From contig JAKSLM010000001.1 of NCBI GenBank assembly GCA_024401225.1, positions 62,001 to 126,000 of the forward strand: a stretch of 64,000 nt of DNA. Reading direction: 5' to 3'. A model generated the notes under the pieces. It did not search any database and was not told where the DNA came from. It saw only the letters and a program-made list of their open reading frames with translations. The DNA comes from Bacteroidaceae bacterium. Lineage in GTDB: Bacteria; Bacteroidota; Bacteroidia; Bacteroidales; Bacteroidaceae. Made by a program: the position numbers and the translations under genes. This document shows, piece by piece, positions 26,100-36,023 of this stretch (within the stretch, counting starts at the first letter, position 1; the number at the start of each line of letters is the position of its first letter).

Positions 26100-26930
26100 T
26101 TAGAATATCTTACCTGTAAGTCTAACAGTCAGAGTTGGGTAGATCTGTGCTCGTGCAACTGTGCGCCAAAGGCTGCTGCCCGACTTGTCCCAAGTATCAT
26201 CGACCACTTCAACTGCATTGCAAAGCACGGTTGGCTTGCCCCATACACGGGCTCCCAATTCGACGTTCCATCCAAGCTTGCCATCTTGCTTCACACTACG
26301 TCCATAACCTATGCCAAGATATGGCTGAACAACATTTGTTCGGTACGAAGCGACAATGCGTCCTTCCCTATTTGGTTCAAGCAGGTAGTCACCCATGTTC
26401 ACACCTATGAGTGCACGCTGCAACTGTGACTCGGTCCAATGTTCCTTACGAGCCTCCTCACGCTTTTCCTGATTGTATTCGTACACGCTCTTCATCTCCT
26501 CCTCAGCGCTGGCGCTGATTGCTTCGCCAACATTGCTATTGCCGAAATACACGCCGGCAACAATCTTGAAATCAGCACTCTTGATCGGATAAAAGTCAAA
26601 AACCAGATGACCTGTGCTCAGATATGGCCTTACATTGAAGTCAATGTTTTCAGGCATGTCAATATCGTGAGTGAAGGATTCGGCATTGAGTGCATTGGTT
26701 GCAAACGATGTACTCAGATTGAATGAAGGGAAGAAGTCGAACCCTGCCCTGATATCAACAAACGAAGCAATAGGAGCGGCAACATCAACGCCAACTCCGG
26801 TGGTTCCCAAACTTACTCCCCATGAGAGTCGTGAAAACGGCTTGACAGATGCATCACTTGCCTGTCCATACGAGTGGCAACAGAACAAGAGGCCTATTAA
26901 CAAACAGATATATTTCTTCATCATATACAT
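26100..26930 (-). CDS. Outer-membrane beta-barrel protein
   Basis: A 276-aa protein with a signal peptide ending near HSYGQ and then alternating hydrophobic strands with Gly and aromatic residues (WGVSLGTTGVGVDVAAP, VDIRAGFDFFPSFN, VVQPYLGIGYGRS, LGWNVELGARVWGKP), finishing in Phe (LTVRLTGKIF), the usual C-terminal signal of outer-membrane barrels. A charged helical insertion (about 155-180) would be an extracellular or periplasmic loop. Starts at 26930, 26924 and 26921 are all possible; MKKY at 26921 gives the best signal peptide. Confidence 0.75.
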   Translation of the reverse strand: MYMMKKYICLLIGLLFCCHSYGQASDASVKPFSRLSWGVSLGTTGVGVDVAAPIASFVDIRAGFDFFPSFNLSTSFATNALNAESFTHDIDMPENIDFNVRPYLSTGHLVFDFYPIKSADFKIVAGVYFGNSNVGEAISASAEEEMKSVYEYNQEKREEARKEHWTESQLQRALIGVNMGDYLLEPNREGRIVASYRTNVVQPYLGIGYGRSVKQDGKLGWNVELGARVWGKPTVLCNAVEVVDDTWDKSGSSLWRTVARAQIYPTLTVRLTGKIF

Positions 26931-26952
26931 GCGTAATAATTACATTTCAATG

Positions 26953-26960
26953 CAAAATTA
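26953..26960 (-). promoter_or_regulatory. Promoter -7 element for the outer-membrane protein operon
   Basis: TAATTTTG on the - strand, matching TAnnTTTG, about 30 bases before the start codons. Confidence 0.5.
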
Positions 26961-27008
26961 CATCTTTTTTGCGAATCTCACAACTGTTATATGATAAAAG
27001 ATGCTGAT

Positions 27009-27050
27009 AAAAGAAAAAAAATGCTGATAGGTAACATTTCCTATCAGCAT
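27009..27050 (-). terminator. Terminator of serA
   Basis: An 11-bp perfect stem (27021-27031 with 27040-27050) followed on the - strand by a T-rich tail (A run 27011-27020 on +). Confidence 0.8.
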
Positions 27051-27085
27051 TTTGTGTATATCGTTGTACTTAGTATGGTCGGGAA

Positions 27086-28006
27086 TTACTTGTTGACCTG
27101 GAACTTTGTGATACCGTCCTTGATGAAACCAACGATCTGGTTTGCAGCAGCAAGACCTGCGTTAGTGTTTGCCTCAGCTGTCTGAGCACCCATCTTCTTA
27201 GGAGTTGAGAAGTAACGACCTTCGAACTGTGCGAAATCAGCATCAGCATCTGGCTTGATATCAGTAATGTACTTGAGGTCAGTACGCTCAGCCATGAGCT
27301 CGATGAGCTCTGGCTCGTTGATAACCTCCTTACGAGCAGTATTGATGAGGATAGCGCCCTTCTTCATTGTAGAGCAGAGAGCCTTGTTGATTGACTGCTT
27401 TGTCTCAGCAGTAGCTGGGATGTGGAGCGAAACGATGTCGCAAGTCTCGAAGAGTTCTGCCTGAGAAGCAGCAGCGTGAACACCTGCAGCCTCGATTGCC
27501 TCAGCTGGGCAATATGCATCGTAAGCAGCAACTTCCATACCGAATCCCTTAGCAATGCGAGCCACGTTGCGACCTACATTACCGAATGCAAGAATACCGA
27601 GCTTCTTACCCATGAGCTCAGAACCTGCCTTGCCATTGTAGAAGTTACGTACTGTGAATACGAGCAAACCAAGAACGAGCTCTGCAACTGCGTTAGCGTT
27701 CTGTCCTGGAGTGTTCATTACAACTACGTTGTGAGCTGTTGCTGCCTCAAGATCAACATTATCGTAACCAGCACCGGCACGAACTACGATCTTAAGATTC
27801 TTTGCTGCATCCATAACCTCAGCATCGATCTTATCAGAACGGATGATGATAGCATCAACATCTGCTACAGCTGCAAGAAGCTGTGACTTCTCTGTATATT
27901 TCTCGAGAAGGGCGAGTTCAAAACCAGCACCTTCGATAATCTCTTTAATTCCGGCAACAGCAGGAGCAGCAAATGGCTTCTCTGTTGCAATAAGTACTTT
28001 TGCCAT
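27086..28006 (-). CDS. serA: D-3-phosphoglycerate dehydrogenase
   Basis: The 306-aa protein is a D-isomer-specific 2-hydroxyacid dehydrogenase. It shows the NAD-binding GKKLGILAFGNVGRNVARIAKGFGMEV, the catalytic Arg region VRAGAGYDNVDLEAA, and LINTARKEVINEPELIEL. It lacks the C-terminal ACT domain of long SerA forms, as is usual in Bacteroidales. It oxidises 3-phosphoglycerate in the first step of serine synthesis; serC for the second step lies just upstream. The start at 28006 (MAKVLI) is chosen because the longer frame runs through the hairpin at 28029-28079. Confidence 0.92.
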   Translation of the reverse strand: MAKVLIATEKPFAAPAVAGIKEIIEGAGFELALLEKYTEKSQLLAAVADVDAIIIRSDKIDAEVMDAAKNLKIVVRAGAGYDNVDLEAATAHNVVVMNTPGQNANAVAELVLGLLVFTVRNFYNGKAGSELMGKKLGILAFGNVGRNVARIAKGFGMEVAAYDAYCPAEAIEAAGVHAAASQAELFETCDIVSLHIPATAETKQSINKALCSTMKKGAILINTARKEVINEPELIELMAERTDLKYITDIKPDADADFAQFEGRYFSTPKKMGAQTAEANTNAGLAAANQIVGFIKDGITKFQVNK

Positions 28007-28028
28007 TATTTCCTTGGTTTTATTGTTA

Positions 28029-28079
28029 AATAGTAATCCTAGATGTTCTAGAATAACTAGAAAATCTAGGACCACTATT
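28029..28079 (-). promoter_or_regulatory. Stable hairpin between serC and serA
   Basis: Arms of 23 bases (28029-28051 and 28057-28079) pair with one mismatch and a few G-U pairs around a 5-base loop. It fills most of the 87-base gap. No T run follows on the - strand, so it is not an ordinary terminator; RNA processing or differential stability of the two messages is more likely. Confidence 0.65.
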
Positions 28080-28093
28080 ACTATTGTTTTTTA

Positions 28094-29161
28094 TTAATGC
28101 ATCTTTTCAAATTCCTGCATGCAAGCTACGAGTGCCTGAACACCTTCGATCGACATTGCATTGTAGCAAGAAGCGCGGAAACCACCAACATCGCGATGGC
28201 CCTTAACACCTACCATGCCCTTTGAAGTAGCGAAGTCGAGGAAGTCCTTCTCAAGCTCCTTGTACTCATCCTTGAGCACAAATGTGATGTTCATGAGTGA
28301 ACGGCTATCCTTCTCAGCTGTACCAACGAACAACTTGTTGCGGTCGATCTCAGCATAGAGGATGTCAGCACGCTCCTGAGCAAGCTTAGCCATAGCCTCA
28401 ACACCGCCGTGAGCCTTCATGTAGCGGAGGTTCATGAGTGCTGAATAGATTGGCACTACTGGAGGAGTGTTGAACATAGAGCCCTTCTTAACGTGTGTAC
28501 GGTAGTCGAGCATTGTTGGGATGTGGCGTGTTACCTTGCCGAGAGCCTCGTCCTTTACGATAACGAAAGTGAGACCTGCCATTGCGAGGTTCTTCTGTGC
28601 ACCACCATAGATCATTGTATATTTGCTTACGTCAACTGGACGTGAGAAAATGTCGGATGACATGTCGGCAATGAGTGGAATTGGGCAATCTATATCCTCA
28701 CGAATCTCAGTACCGTAGATAGTGTTGTTGGTTGTGATGTGGAGATAGTCAGCATCAGCAGGAATCTCATAGTTCTTTGGGATGTATGTGAAGTTCTTGT
28801 CAGCAGAAGATGCTACTTCTACTACTTCACCAAATGCCTTAGCTTCCTTCTCTGCCTTTGTTGCCCATACACCTGTATTGAGGTATGCTGCCTTCTTCTC
28901 GAGGAAGTTGTATGGTACCATGCAGAACTCAAGACTTGCACCGCCGCCGAGGAAGAGAACCGAGTAACCTTCTGGAATGTTGAGGAGTTCCTTGAAGAGG
29001 GCTACTGCCTCGTCAACTACTGGCTGGAAGTTCTTTGCACGATGGCTAATCTCCATGAGAGAGAGTCCTGAATTGTCAAAGTCAAGACAAGCGGCTGCTG
29101 TCTGCTCAATCACTTCGCGTGGGAGGATTGATGGACCTGCATTAAAATTGTACTTTTTCAT
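28094..29161 (-). CDS. serC: Phosphoserine aminotransferase
   Basis: A 355-aa class V aminotransferase. [12 protein letters not shown] at the N-terminus, [16 protein letters not shown] and the PLP-lysine context [13 protein letters not shown] are typical of SerC. It transfers an amino group from glutamate to 3-phosphohydroxypyruvate, and in pyridoxal synthesis acts on the homologous 4-carbon compound. It is the first gene of the serC-serA pair. Confidence 0.95.
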   Translation of the reverse strand: MKKYNFNAGPSILPREVIEQTAAACLDFDNSGLSLMEISHRAKNFQPVVDEAVALFKELLNIPEGYSVLFLGGGASLEFCMVPYNFLEKKAAYLNTGVWATKAEKEAKAFGEVVEVASSADKNFTYIPKNYEIPADADYLHITTNNTIYGTEIREDIDCPIPLIADMSSDIFSRPVDVSKYTMIYGGAQKNLAMAGLTFVIVKDEALGKVTRHIPTMLDYRTHVKKGSMFNTPPVVPIYSALMNLRYMKAHGGVEAMAKLAQERADILYAEIDRNKLFVGTAEKDSRSLMNITFVLKDEYKELEKDFLDFATSKGMVGVKGHRDVGGFRASCYNAMSIEGVQALVACMQEFEKMH

Positions 29162-29397
29162 TGTTGATATTATTGTTTTTGATTGATTTTCTTAATTAAA
29201 TTACAAAGAAAATACGTTCCTTTTGTGGCTTGAATATCTTTTTATCTTAAAATCTGCTGCAAAATTAATAAAATAATACGAAACAGACCATACAAATAGC
29301 AGAATAATTACTATAAAAGTAAATTTGATAACAAAAATACCACAAAAACCTCGTATTTGTAACAATCATGTCACATGGTATTCATCATTCCACCTTT

Positions 29398-30708
29398 CTA
29401 TTTCGCTTCAAGGAACAATGTCTTAATGCCCTTTATCTTCTGTCCCTTCAACTTAGGCAACACATCGCGCAAGCACGATCTGTGTACAGCAGCAAAGGAT
29501 TGATGATCCTTGACATCTATGCGTCCTACTTCTTCGCGCGACAATCCGCCAATCTTACACAGGAAGCCCAAGATGTCCATCTTTGACAGCTTGTCCTTCT
29601 TGCCCTTACCTATATAAATAGTGGCCCACTTCGACTGTGAGACAGGAGGCAGGTGCTTTGGTATGAAGAATTCCGGCACATCGCCTTGTATGTATTCAGG
29701 TATCGATTCTTCTTCATTGAGTATGATGTACGACTGACCTTCTGCCATCCAGCGAGCAGTACGTCCGTTGCGATGGATGAATGCATCTTCATTCAATGGA
29801 AGGTGATAGTGCACCACATTGTCTATGTCCGGGATATCCAGGCCTCTGGCAGAGAGATCGGTAGACACAAGCACATTCGATGTGCCATTGGAGAATTTGT
29901 ACAGAGCCTTCTCGCGATGTTCCTGATCCATTGCACCATGAAACATCTCGCAGCCTACCCCACTCTCCTTAAGGAATTTGTAAGTACGTTCCACCGCCTC
30001 ACGATAGTTCAAGAACACAATGGTCTGCTGCTGCCCGAACACACGCAACATGCACAACAGGGTCTCCAACTTATCCTTGATTGGTGACTGAACGTAGTGC
30101 ATACGGATGCGTGAATCGACGTCCTCCCTATTGGCAAGGAAATTGAGACGCAGAAACGAGTCGGACTTGAACTCTTCGGAATCCGTAGCCGACGTAAACA
30201 CATGCTTCGATACTGCTGGCATGAGCTGCATGGCTTGCATCATCTCGTCGCGGAAGCCGAACTCCAAGCACTTGTCGAACTCATCAATGATAATAGTTTC
30301 AACACGACCGGGAGAGAAATTGCCTTTCTGCAAATGATCAACCAATCGGCCAGGCGTAGCAACTACCACATGAGGTTGAACGCCATTAAGGGTTCGATGC
30401 TCTTCCATAGCAGGACGACCACCGTACAAAGGCACACATCTTACTGGAGATTTCATGTCGCGCACCACCGTGCTAATCTGCAAAGCCAATTCGCGCGAAG
30501 GAACGATTATTACAATCTGAACCTCATCAAGCTTTGTGTCCACACTTGACAAAGCAGGAAGAAGGTAGGCAAGCGTCTTACCTGTACCCGTAGCAGAAAG
30601 AAGCACAATATCCTTATTTGAAGAATATTGTGCTATTGTCTGTTGCTGCATTTCGTTGAGTTCTGCTATACCCAAATGCTGAAGTGCAATTGTTATTTCA
30701 AATGTCAT
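29398..30708 (-). CDS. DbpA-type DEAD-box RNA helicase with DEFD motif II
   Basis: The 436-aa protein has the helicase core: Walker A SATGTGKT (38-45), motif Ia PSRELALQ, motif II IIIDEFD (142-145), motif III TSATD, motif V TDLSARGLDIPD and motif VI HRNGRTAR. The C-terminal 80 residues (WATIYIGKGKKDKLSKMDILGFL onward) match the DbpA RNA-binding fold, which targets 23S rRNA helix 92 in E. coli. Motif II has Phe in place of the Ala of DEAD. The ATG at 30708 is chosen over the GTG at 30723. Likely role: ribosome assembly. Confidence 0.88.
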   Translation of the reverse strand: MTFEITIALQHLGIAELNEMQQQTIAQYSSNKDIVLLSATGTGKTLAYLLPALSSVDTKLDEVQIVIIVPSRELALQISTVVRDMKSPVRCVPLYGGRPAMEEHRTLNGVQPHVVVATPGRLVDHLQKGNFSPGRVETIIIDEFDKCLEFGFRDEMMQAMQLMPAVSKHVFTSATDSEEFKSDSFLRLNFLANREDVDSRIRMHYVQSPIKDKLETLLCMLRVFGQQQTIVFLNYREAVERTYKFLKESGVGCEMFHGAMDQEHREKALYKFSNGTSNVLVSTDLSARGLDIPDIDNVVHYHLPLNEDAFIHRNGRTARWMAEGQSYIILNEEESIPEYIQGDVPEFFIPKHLPPVSQSKWATIYIGKGKKDKLSKMDILGFLCKIGGLSREEVGRIDVKDHQSFAAVHRSCLRDVLPKLKGQKIKGIKTLFLEAK

Positions 30709-30750
30709 TATGTCTTCTGGCACGTATGCCTTGTTTTTGAGAAGTCTTTT

Positions 30751-31179
30751 TTATCGAAGTGTCGCTGACTCTGAGTATTTGCTCATCACACGTCGATAAT
30801 AACCTTCTGTTCGTGATTTTCTCGACATGCAATTACGATCGCCGGAGTTCCACAGACGAATTGCTCTCTCCATGTTGCCATCAGGATTGTGGCGTTCCAT
30901 AAAGTCAATGAACATGTCTATGCTTTTCTGCTTGTCGTAACGGTCATTGTATGAATACTTCTTATATCCTGCAATGTTGTTACACTCACGAACCAATATC
31001 TGAGAAATCTGCAGATAACCTACATAACGTCCGCATTTGCTCACACGCTCTGGATGACCTTCACTTTCAACCTGTGCGATAGCTAAGATGACTGGACCCC
31101 ATTTTTTCTCAAGTTTTACATCGGCCGCAAATGAACTTACACTTACGAACATAAGGAGTGATAAAATAATACTTTTCAT
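30751..31179 (-). CDS. Secreted lysozyme-like/SLT-like protein
   Basis: A 142-aa protein with signal peptide (MKSIILSLLMFVSVSSFAA). The core ILAIAQVESEGHPE with Glu 38, then CGRYVGYLQISQILV and RAIRLWNSGDRNC, resembles lytic transglycosylase/lysozyme-like domains, where the Glu is the catalytic acid and GYLQI lines the sugar site. It would cut peptidoglycan in the periplasm. The domain is near minimal size. A promoter lies about 175 bases upstream, so the leader is long. Confidence 0.75.
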   Translation of the reverse strand: MKSIILSLLMFVSVSSFAADVKLEKKWGPVILAIAQVESEGHPERVSKCGRYVGYLQISQILVRECNNIAGYKKYSYNDRYDKQKSIDMFIDFMERHNPDGNMERAIRLWNSGDRNCMSRKSRTEGYYRRVMSKYSESATLR

Positions 31180-31354
31180 TCAATCTAATTTAAGTTAGTA
31201 CTGGCTGCATTAAAACATTACGTCTCATACCATGATGAGTGCAGCTTATATCTATCTCGTTATCCTAAAAACTGAATCCGTCCTTAAGTCAATAAATCAA
31301 TCTTCTTATTGTAAAAAATGACGTTCTATGATCAGTTATTTCTTATTTCGAGTG

Positions 31355-31386
31355 CAAAGTTACGGACTTTTTCCGAAAAAAGCAAA
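31355..31386 (-). promoter_or_regulatory. Promoter of the lysozyme-like gene, with long leader
   Basis: TAACTTTG on the - strand (31355-31362) and a TTTG -33 box at 31383-31386, 20 bases apart. The resulting leader is about 170 nt and contains small complementary segments (GCTGCA at 31204-31209 with TGCAGC at 31240-31245). Confidence 0.6.
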
Positions 31387-31427
31387 AAAAGTGACTTTTA
31401 TCGGCGTTGAGCACCGGTAAAAGTCAC
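31384..31427 (-). terminator. Terminator of mnmA
   Basis: A 14-bp stem (31391-31404 with 31414-31427, one G-U) followed on the - strand by a run of seven T. It overlaps the -33 region of the next promoter. Confidence 0.85.
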
Positions 31428-31463
31428 AGTATTACCTATTCTATTGGCGAATATTCTTCGTTT

Positions 31464-32561
31464 TTAGTTGATTTCTCCGCTTCCGAAGCATAGATGATGA
31501 TCCTCGTCGTACACCACGCAAAACTGTCCCGGAGCAACGCCATGAATCTTTTTGTCTGCCTGGAGGAACCATGTTCCATCGTCCTTTCGCATCAGTTCGC
31601 CTTGCAGATATTCCGGCGTATGCCTGATCTTGAAGGTCACCTTGCGAGGGATGGAAACTTCCTCTGTTATGAAGTGGAAGTCGTTCATAGTAATATGGTC
31701 CTTGTACACCTTTTCAGGATCATACCCATGCGACACAAAGAGTATGTTACGTTTCAGGTTCTTCTTCACCACGAACCATGGACCGCCACCAAAACCAAGT
31801 CCTTTGCGCTGACCGATGGTGTAGAACCACAAGCCCTTGTGCTCCCCTATCTTTCGACCGGTCTCTATCTCACGCACATCACCCGGCTTTTCTCCCAGAT
31901 GCGCCTTGATATAATCACGGAAATCGATATTGCCAAGGAAACAGATGCCTTGCGAATCCTTTCGACCTGCATTCAGCAACTTTGCCCTATCGGCAAGTTC
32001 CCTTACCTCATGCTTCAGGAGATGTCCTATCGGAAACATAAGCTTGCTAACTTGCAGCGAACTGATCTGGCACAGAAAGTCGGTCTGATCCTTTACGGGG
32101 TCGGGTGATGTACTAAGCCACACTTTGCTCCCTTCGGTGCCACGCATCGAAGCCGGTAATTCATTTCCCTGAGAGTCGGTAATGGTTGTAGTGCAATAAT
32201 GTCCAGTGGCAGTAATGTCGAAGTCGCGTCCTGCCACATCCTCGAAACATCCAAACTTGATCAGTTTGTTGCACATCACATCAGGATTAGGGGTGAGCCC
32301 CATGCGGGCTTTATCCATAGTGTAGCCGACCACCTTCTCCCAATACTCTTTGTGAAGGTCGATAACATCCAACTTAAGTCCATATCGCTTTGACAGCCAC
32401 TGGCAGATCTCCACATCCTCCTCAGAGGTGCAGTTCCATTCTGTGTCCTTATCTGGACCTATCTTAATATAAAAGAGGTGTGGATCAATACCCTGTTCCT
32501 TCAGCATGTGTACTGACAATGCAGAATCGACACCTCCACTTACAAGACACGCTACGTTCAC
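31464..32561 (-). CDS. mnmA: tRNA 2-thiouridine(34) synthase MnmA
   Basis: The 365-aa protein has the PP-loop SGGVDS (8-13), the catalytic Cys 97 in NPDVMCNKLIKFG and the second Cys 207 in KDSQGICFLGNIDFRDY; the C-terminal beta domains follow with YTIGQRKGLG. MnmA adenylates and thiolates U34 in tRNAs for Lys, Glu and Gln. The start is GTG at 32561, directly before the PP-loop strand. It lies 42 bases after nadA and ends at a strong terminator. Confidence 0.93.
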   Translation of the reverse strand: MNVACLVSGGVDSALSVHMLKEQGIDPHLFYIKIGPDKDTEWNCTSEEDVEICQWLSKRYGLKLDVIDLHKEYWEKVVGYTMDKARMGLTPNPDVMCNKLIKFGCFEDVAGRDFDITATGHYCTTTITDSQGNELPASMRGTEGSKVWLSTSPDPVKDQTDFLCQISSLQVSKLMFPIGHLLKHEVRELADRAKLLNAGRKDSQGICFLGNIDFRDYIKAHLGEKPGDVREIETGRKIGEHKGLWFYTIGQRKGLGFGGGPWFVVKKNLKRNILFVSHGYDPEKVYKDHITMNDFHFITEEVSIPRKVTFKIRHTPEYLQGELMRKDDGTWFLQADKKIHGVAPGQFCVVYDEDHHLCFGSGEIN

Positions 32562-32603
32562 GCAATATTGACTTTTGAATGATTAAACAGATACTTTACC
32601 GAC

Positions 32604-33620
32604 TTACTTGTTTGCCATTGGAGCTGTTAATGCCTTGCTTATCTCCAGCATCTTGTCGATTGGCCTTACAGCCTTCTCTGCAATGTCCTTATCAACCTCG
32701 ATTGTAGGCCATTCATACTTAAGAGTATTGTAAAGCTTTTCCAATGTGTTCAGTTTCATGTACGAGCATTCATTGCATGAACATCCTACGGTCTCCGAAG
32801 CCTCTGGAGGAGCAGGGATAAACAATTTATCAGGACAAGCCTTTGTCATCTCGTGCAGAATACCGCTTTCGGTAGCTACGATGAACTCTGTTGCTTCATC
32901 ATTGATGGCGAACTTCAACAGGCCTGCAGTAGAACCGATGACATCAGCGACCTTCTGTATTGGCGCTGGGCACTCTGGGTGCACAAGAATCTTTGCATTT
33001 GGATGCTCTGCCTTGATCTGAAGGATCTTCTCAAGCGAGAACTGTCCATGCACATGGCATCCTCCGTTCCAGAGCAGCATGCTGCGTCCAGTCACCGAAT
33101 TGATATAGTTGCCAAGGTTCTTGTCTGGACCAAAGATGAGTTTCTCGTCCTTTGGGAATGAGTCAACGATAAGCTTTGCATTGCTTGAAGTTACTACGAC
33201 ATCAGTAAGTGCCTTGACCGCAGCTGTAGTATTCACATAGCTTACCACCTTATATCCTGGATGCTCAGCTATGTAAGCCTTGAGGTCGGCAGCGTTGCAA
33301 CTGTCTGCCAACGAGCAACCGGCATTAAGGTCAAGCACAAGCACTTTCTTGTCCGGGCAGAGAATCTTGTTTGTTTCACCCATAAAGTGTACACCGCACA
33401 TCACGATAATATCAGCATCAGTCTTTGCGCTCCACTGAGCAAGTGCCAACGAGTCGCCCACGAAGTCTGCAATATCCTGCACGGCGCCGTCTGTATAGTA
33501 ATGGGCAAGGATGACAGCATTCTTCTCCTTGCACATACGACGTATCTCTGCGTTGAGGTCAATGCCTTCAGGTATTGGCTCATCAACATATCCTTTTTCA
33601 GTCCAATTTTCCTTTACCAT
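32604..33620 (-). CDS. nadA: Quinolinate synthase A
   Basis: A 338-aa protein with the NadA signature segments: [22 protein letters not shown], the iron-sulfur ligand cysteines in [23 protein letters not shown] and [13 protein letters not shown]. It condenses iminoaspartate with dihydroxyacetone phosphate to quinolinate for NAD synthesis. The start overlaps the end of ung by 7 bases. No nadB or nadC is in the window. Confidence 0.95.
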   Translation of the reverse strand: MVKENWTEKGYVDEPIPEGIDLNAEIRRMCKEKNAVILAHYYTDGAVQDIADFVGDSLALAQWSAKTDADIIVMCGVHFMGETNKILCPDKKVLVLDLNAGCSLADSCNAADLKAYIAEHPGYKVVSYVNTTAAVKALTDVVVTSSNAKLIVDSFPKDEKLIFGPDKNLGNYINSVTGRSMLLWNGGCHVHGQFSLEKILQIKAEHPNAKILVHPECPAPIQKVADVIGSTAGLLKFAINDEATEFIVATESGILHEMTKACPDKLFIPAPPEASETVGCSCNECSYMKLNTLEKLYNTLKYEWPTIEVDKDIAEKAVRPIDKMLEISKALTAPMANK

Positions 33621-34279
33621 TCTATTTCCTTTTTATTATATTTACGTAAATATGAGTTTGTCAATGAAAAATGATGATTACCGAAGAATCCTCTGTAGGC
33701 CGATAGAGGTGACGGATGAGCCGAACGTAGAATAAGATGCTTGCTTCCGTCAATCAACTGCGCCTTGCTTTGGGCGTAACTACCCCATAGGATAAACACA
33801 AGATGCTCCTTCTCCTGCGACAGGATGCGAATCACGGAATCAGTAAACTCTTCCCATCCGCGCTTCTGGTGCGAACCTGCCTGATGTGCCCTGACAGTAA
33901 GTGTGGCATTGAGAAGCAGCACACCCTGCGTTGCCCATCGTGTCAGGTTGCCTGATGTTGGAATCGGACGTCCCGTATCGCTGTTTATCTCCTTGAATAT
34001 GTTCTGAAGCGATGGTGGGTACTGTATTCCATCCTGAACGGAGAAGCACAATCCATGGGCTTGTCCCGGTTCATGGTATGGATCCTGACCGATAAGCACC
34101 ACCTTGACATCGTCCAATGGACACTGGTTGAATGCATTGAAAATCAATCCTCCTGGAGGATAGCATGTAGTAGCAGCATACTCACTCCGTACAAAACCGA
34201 TGAGTTGTTCAAAGTAAGGCTTATCAAACTCTGCTTGAAGCACAGCCTGCCACGATGGATGTATTTTGACCTTTGCCAC
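33614..34279 (-). CDS. ung: Uracil-DNA glycosylase (family 1)
   Basis: The 221-aa product carries the water-activating motif [13 protein letters not shown] (Asp 66), the uracil-binding [12 protein letters not shown] and the DNA-intercalating [13 protein letters not shown]. It removes uracil from DNA. The start is probably GTG at 34279, giving the family's usual length. It follows the PqqD gene after 22 bases and overlaps nadA. Confidence 0.95.
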   Translation of the reverse strand: MAKVKIHPSWQAVLQAEFDKPYFEQLIGFVRSEYAATTCYPPGGLIFNAFNQCPLDDVKVVLIGQDPYHEPGQAHGLCFSVQDGIQYPPSLQNIFKEINSDTGRPIPTSGNLTRWATQGVLLLNATLTVRAHQAGSHQKRGWEEFTDSVIRILSQEKEHLVFILWGSYAQSKAQLIDGSKHLILRSAHPSPLSAYRGFFGNHHFSLTNSYLRKYNKKEIEW

Positions 34280-34301
34280 AGACGTATTCTGAATTAGATA
34301 A

Positions 34302-34568
34302 CTACTCGCAAATACCTACGTTTATCCACTCCTTGAGGAGCGATTCTGCATCCTGTCTTGCTGTTGCTTCGTCGACCTCATAGTTGTCAGTAAGTACCTT
34401 TACCGCATCATCCAATGTGAATGTCTTACCGCTCATGGCATTCCAAATATCCAACGCACTTTCATTGAGCGTAATGACCTTGGTAAAGTTGATGTTCTCC
34501 TTACCATGAGCTATGATGATGTTCTCACCGCAAATGGTGCGAACTTCAAATCCTTTCTTTATTTCCAT
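34302..34568 (-). CDS. PqqD-family peptide-binding protein
   Basis: An 88-aa protein of PqqD type, a small winged-helix fold: [28 protein letters not shown], then [19 protein letters not shown]. In RiPP pathways this fold (the RRE) holds the leader peptide of the substrate. No peptide-modifying radical-SAM enzyme or precursor peptide is visible here. It overlaps the S24/S26 peptidase gene by 10 bases, and the HprK-like kinase gene lies just upstream. Confidence 0.8.
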   Translation of the reverse strand: MEIKKGFEVRTICGENIIIAHGKENINFTKVITLNESALDIWNAMSGKTFTLDDAVKVLTDNYEVDEATARQDAESLLKEWINVGICE

Positions 34569-35023
34569 ATCTTTAATCTTGCTGGTAATGTGTGTAAAAA
34601 TATAATATTATTCAGTGCCAATAGAACTCGTCGCATAGGTAGAAGTTTTGGCCACAAGTATGAATAGCATTTCCAGAAACGGCTTTTCCTTAGGTCCCAA
34701 GTCTTACCTTTGCGTTCCACATACAAAAGCATCGCTTTCACATCGCTCAGTCGGCAACTTTCGGTTCCAGAAATGTTGCCATCCCCCCGAAGGGTGACCG
34801 CTTCACCATTGATGCTTTCCACTCTATGGCACACATAATGACCTTCCGATATCTCTGCAAGAACCACATCTCCCACCTTCACATCATCAAAACGGCCGAA
34901 CACCAAGTTGTCTCGGTCATGCTCTATGAAGGGACGCATGCTGTAGCCGCGTGCCTTGATGGTTACGGTCTTTCCTTCCTCTGTCAATGCTATGACATGC
35001 GGAAGGAATATGCTGTTTTGCAT
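34559..35023 (-). CDS. S24/S26-family serine peptidase
   Basis: A 154-aa protein of the signal-peptidase/LexA fold: IKARGYSMRPFI with catalytic Ser 28, DVKVGDVVLAE, and VCHRVESINGEAVTLRGDGN. The second position looks like the His (His 66) of the SipW/ER type and not Lys. There is no N-terminal membrane anchor; a hydrophobic stretch near the C-terminus could touch the membrane. The longer frame begins at TTG; the ATG at 35023 is chosen. Its place between an HprK-like kinase and PqqD suggests peptide maturation. Confidence 0.75.
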   Translation of the reverse strand: MQNSIFLPHVIALTEEGKTVTIKARGYSMRPFIEHDRDNLVFGRFDDVKVGDVVLAEISEGHYVCHRVESINGEAVTLRGDGNISGTESCRLSDVKAMLLYVERKGKTWDLRKSRFWKCYSYLWPKLLPMRRVLLALNNIIFLHTLPARLKIWK

Positions 35024-35064
35024 TAATATTCTTTCCAATGGAATCTAATTTTCTTCTATTTATT

Positions 35065-35979
35065 CTATTGCACAGTATCTATTTGCTTCAAATGCATAGC
35101 GGCGTACGACATTCGCACAGCATCCTCGTTTGGCAGATTCTCCATGAAGTAGGTAGGCACACGCTCCATGATGGCAGCTACGGTATCGCAAGTTCCAGTA
35201 TAATCGCGTGCATCCCACTTCATTACAGAGCAAGAAGGAAGGAGTGAAGCAAAAGCCTCGATCGTTTCCTGGCGTCTGATTTTATTGAATGGTGCCTGCT
35301 TCAGCTGAAGGAATGCGCCTACCGGAGCCTCAACATTGCGATAGCACGGAGTCTTTCCGCTCCAAGGTGAACCAAACACACGCACTATGCCATCATCCGT
35401 GATTCGTACCACAGGATTGTCATCATTCATAAGGTCTGTACCCTCTATGTACTTAAGCCAATTGCTTGTATGCGTACTCTTACCTGTTCCGCTCACACCA
35501 AGACACAGATACCCTACTCCATCCTTTCGCACCACACTGGCATGCATCAGCACCGTCTGCTTGTCGACTGTAGCAAAGGCATACATCATCATGAGCGAGT
35601 TGTTCAGTCCAAAATGGCGCATAAGGAAGTTGCCGTTCAATGTCACCGTACCTTCCTTAAAGTCGGGAGTAGCCTGCAACAGAGAGCACTGGCGTTCTTC
35701 GACATCACTTACTAGTATCTGGTAGCTGCCATCCTCAAGCTGATACACACCATGATTGTTGCCACCACAGTCGAATTGTCCTATCTCATCACCTTTCTTT
35801 GCTGGTCGCCATGCAGCATCAATCGTCAGGGTAAATGCCAACGGCTCTGTTCCATCTGGAACAAAACCTTCCGGCATGCGGAACGGCTCGCTTGAGTCGA
35901 GCAACGTTTCGTCGTTTACGTCGTCAGCAAAGCGGATCAGATACAAGTGCCGCGCTACCTTATAATATATTTCCTTCAT
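35065..35979 (-). CDS. HprK-like/PEPCK-fold kinase of RiPP-type clusters
   Basis: A 304-aa protein. The C-terminal half has an HPr-kinase-like core: LMHASVV (His 146), Walker A GVSGTGKST (161-169), the metal-binding NDDNP (185-189) and GSPWSGKT (203-210). The N-terminal 130 residues are a beta-rich region as in HprK relatives from peptide clusters. In lasso-peptide clusters, such kinases phosphorylate the precursor's terminal Ser; the target here is unknown. It lies in one run with the C11 protease, S24 peptidase and PqqD. Confidence 0.78.
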   Translation of the reverse strand: MKEIYYKVARHLYLIRFADDVNDETLLDSSEPFRMPEGFVPDGTEPLAFTLTIDAAWRPAKKGDEIGQFDCGGNNHGVYQLEDGSYQILVSDVEERQCSLLQATPDFKEGTVTLNGNFLMRHFGLNNSLMMMYAFATVDKQTVLMHASVVRKDGVGYLCLGVSGTGKSTHTSNWLKYIEGTDLMNDDNPVVRITDDGIVRVFGSPWSGKTPCYRNVEAPVGAFLQLKQAPFNKIRRQETIEAFASLLPSCSVMKWDARDYTGTCDTVAAIMERVPTYFMENLPNEDAVRMSYAAMHLKQIDTVQ

Positions 35980-36023
35980 TGCACTATAGTACTCGAGTTG
36001 TCAATTCACATCATGTAAGAAGC

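Noticed and set aside
28029..28079. Ordinary terminator after serC
   Set aside because: There is no T run after the stem on the - strand and serA has no separate promoter visible between the stem and its start.
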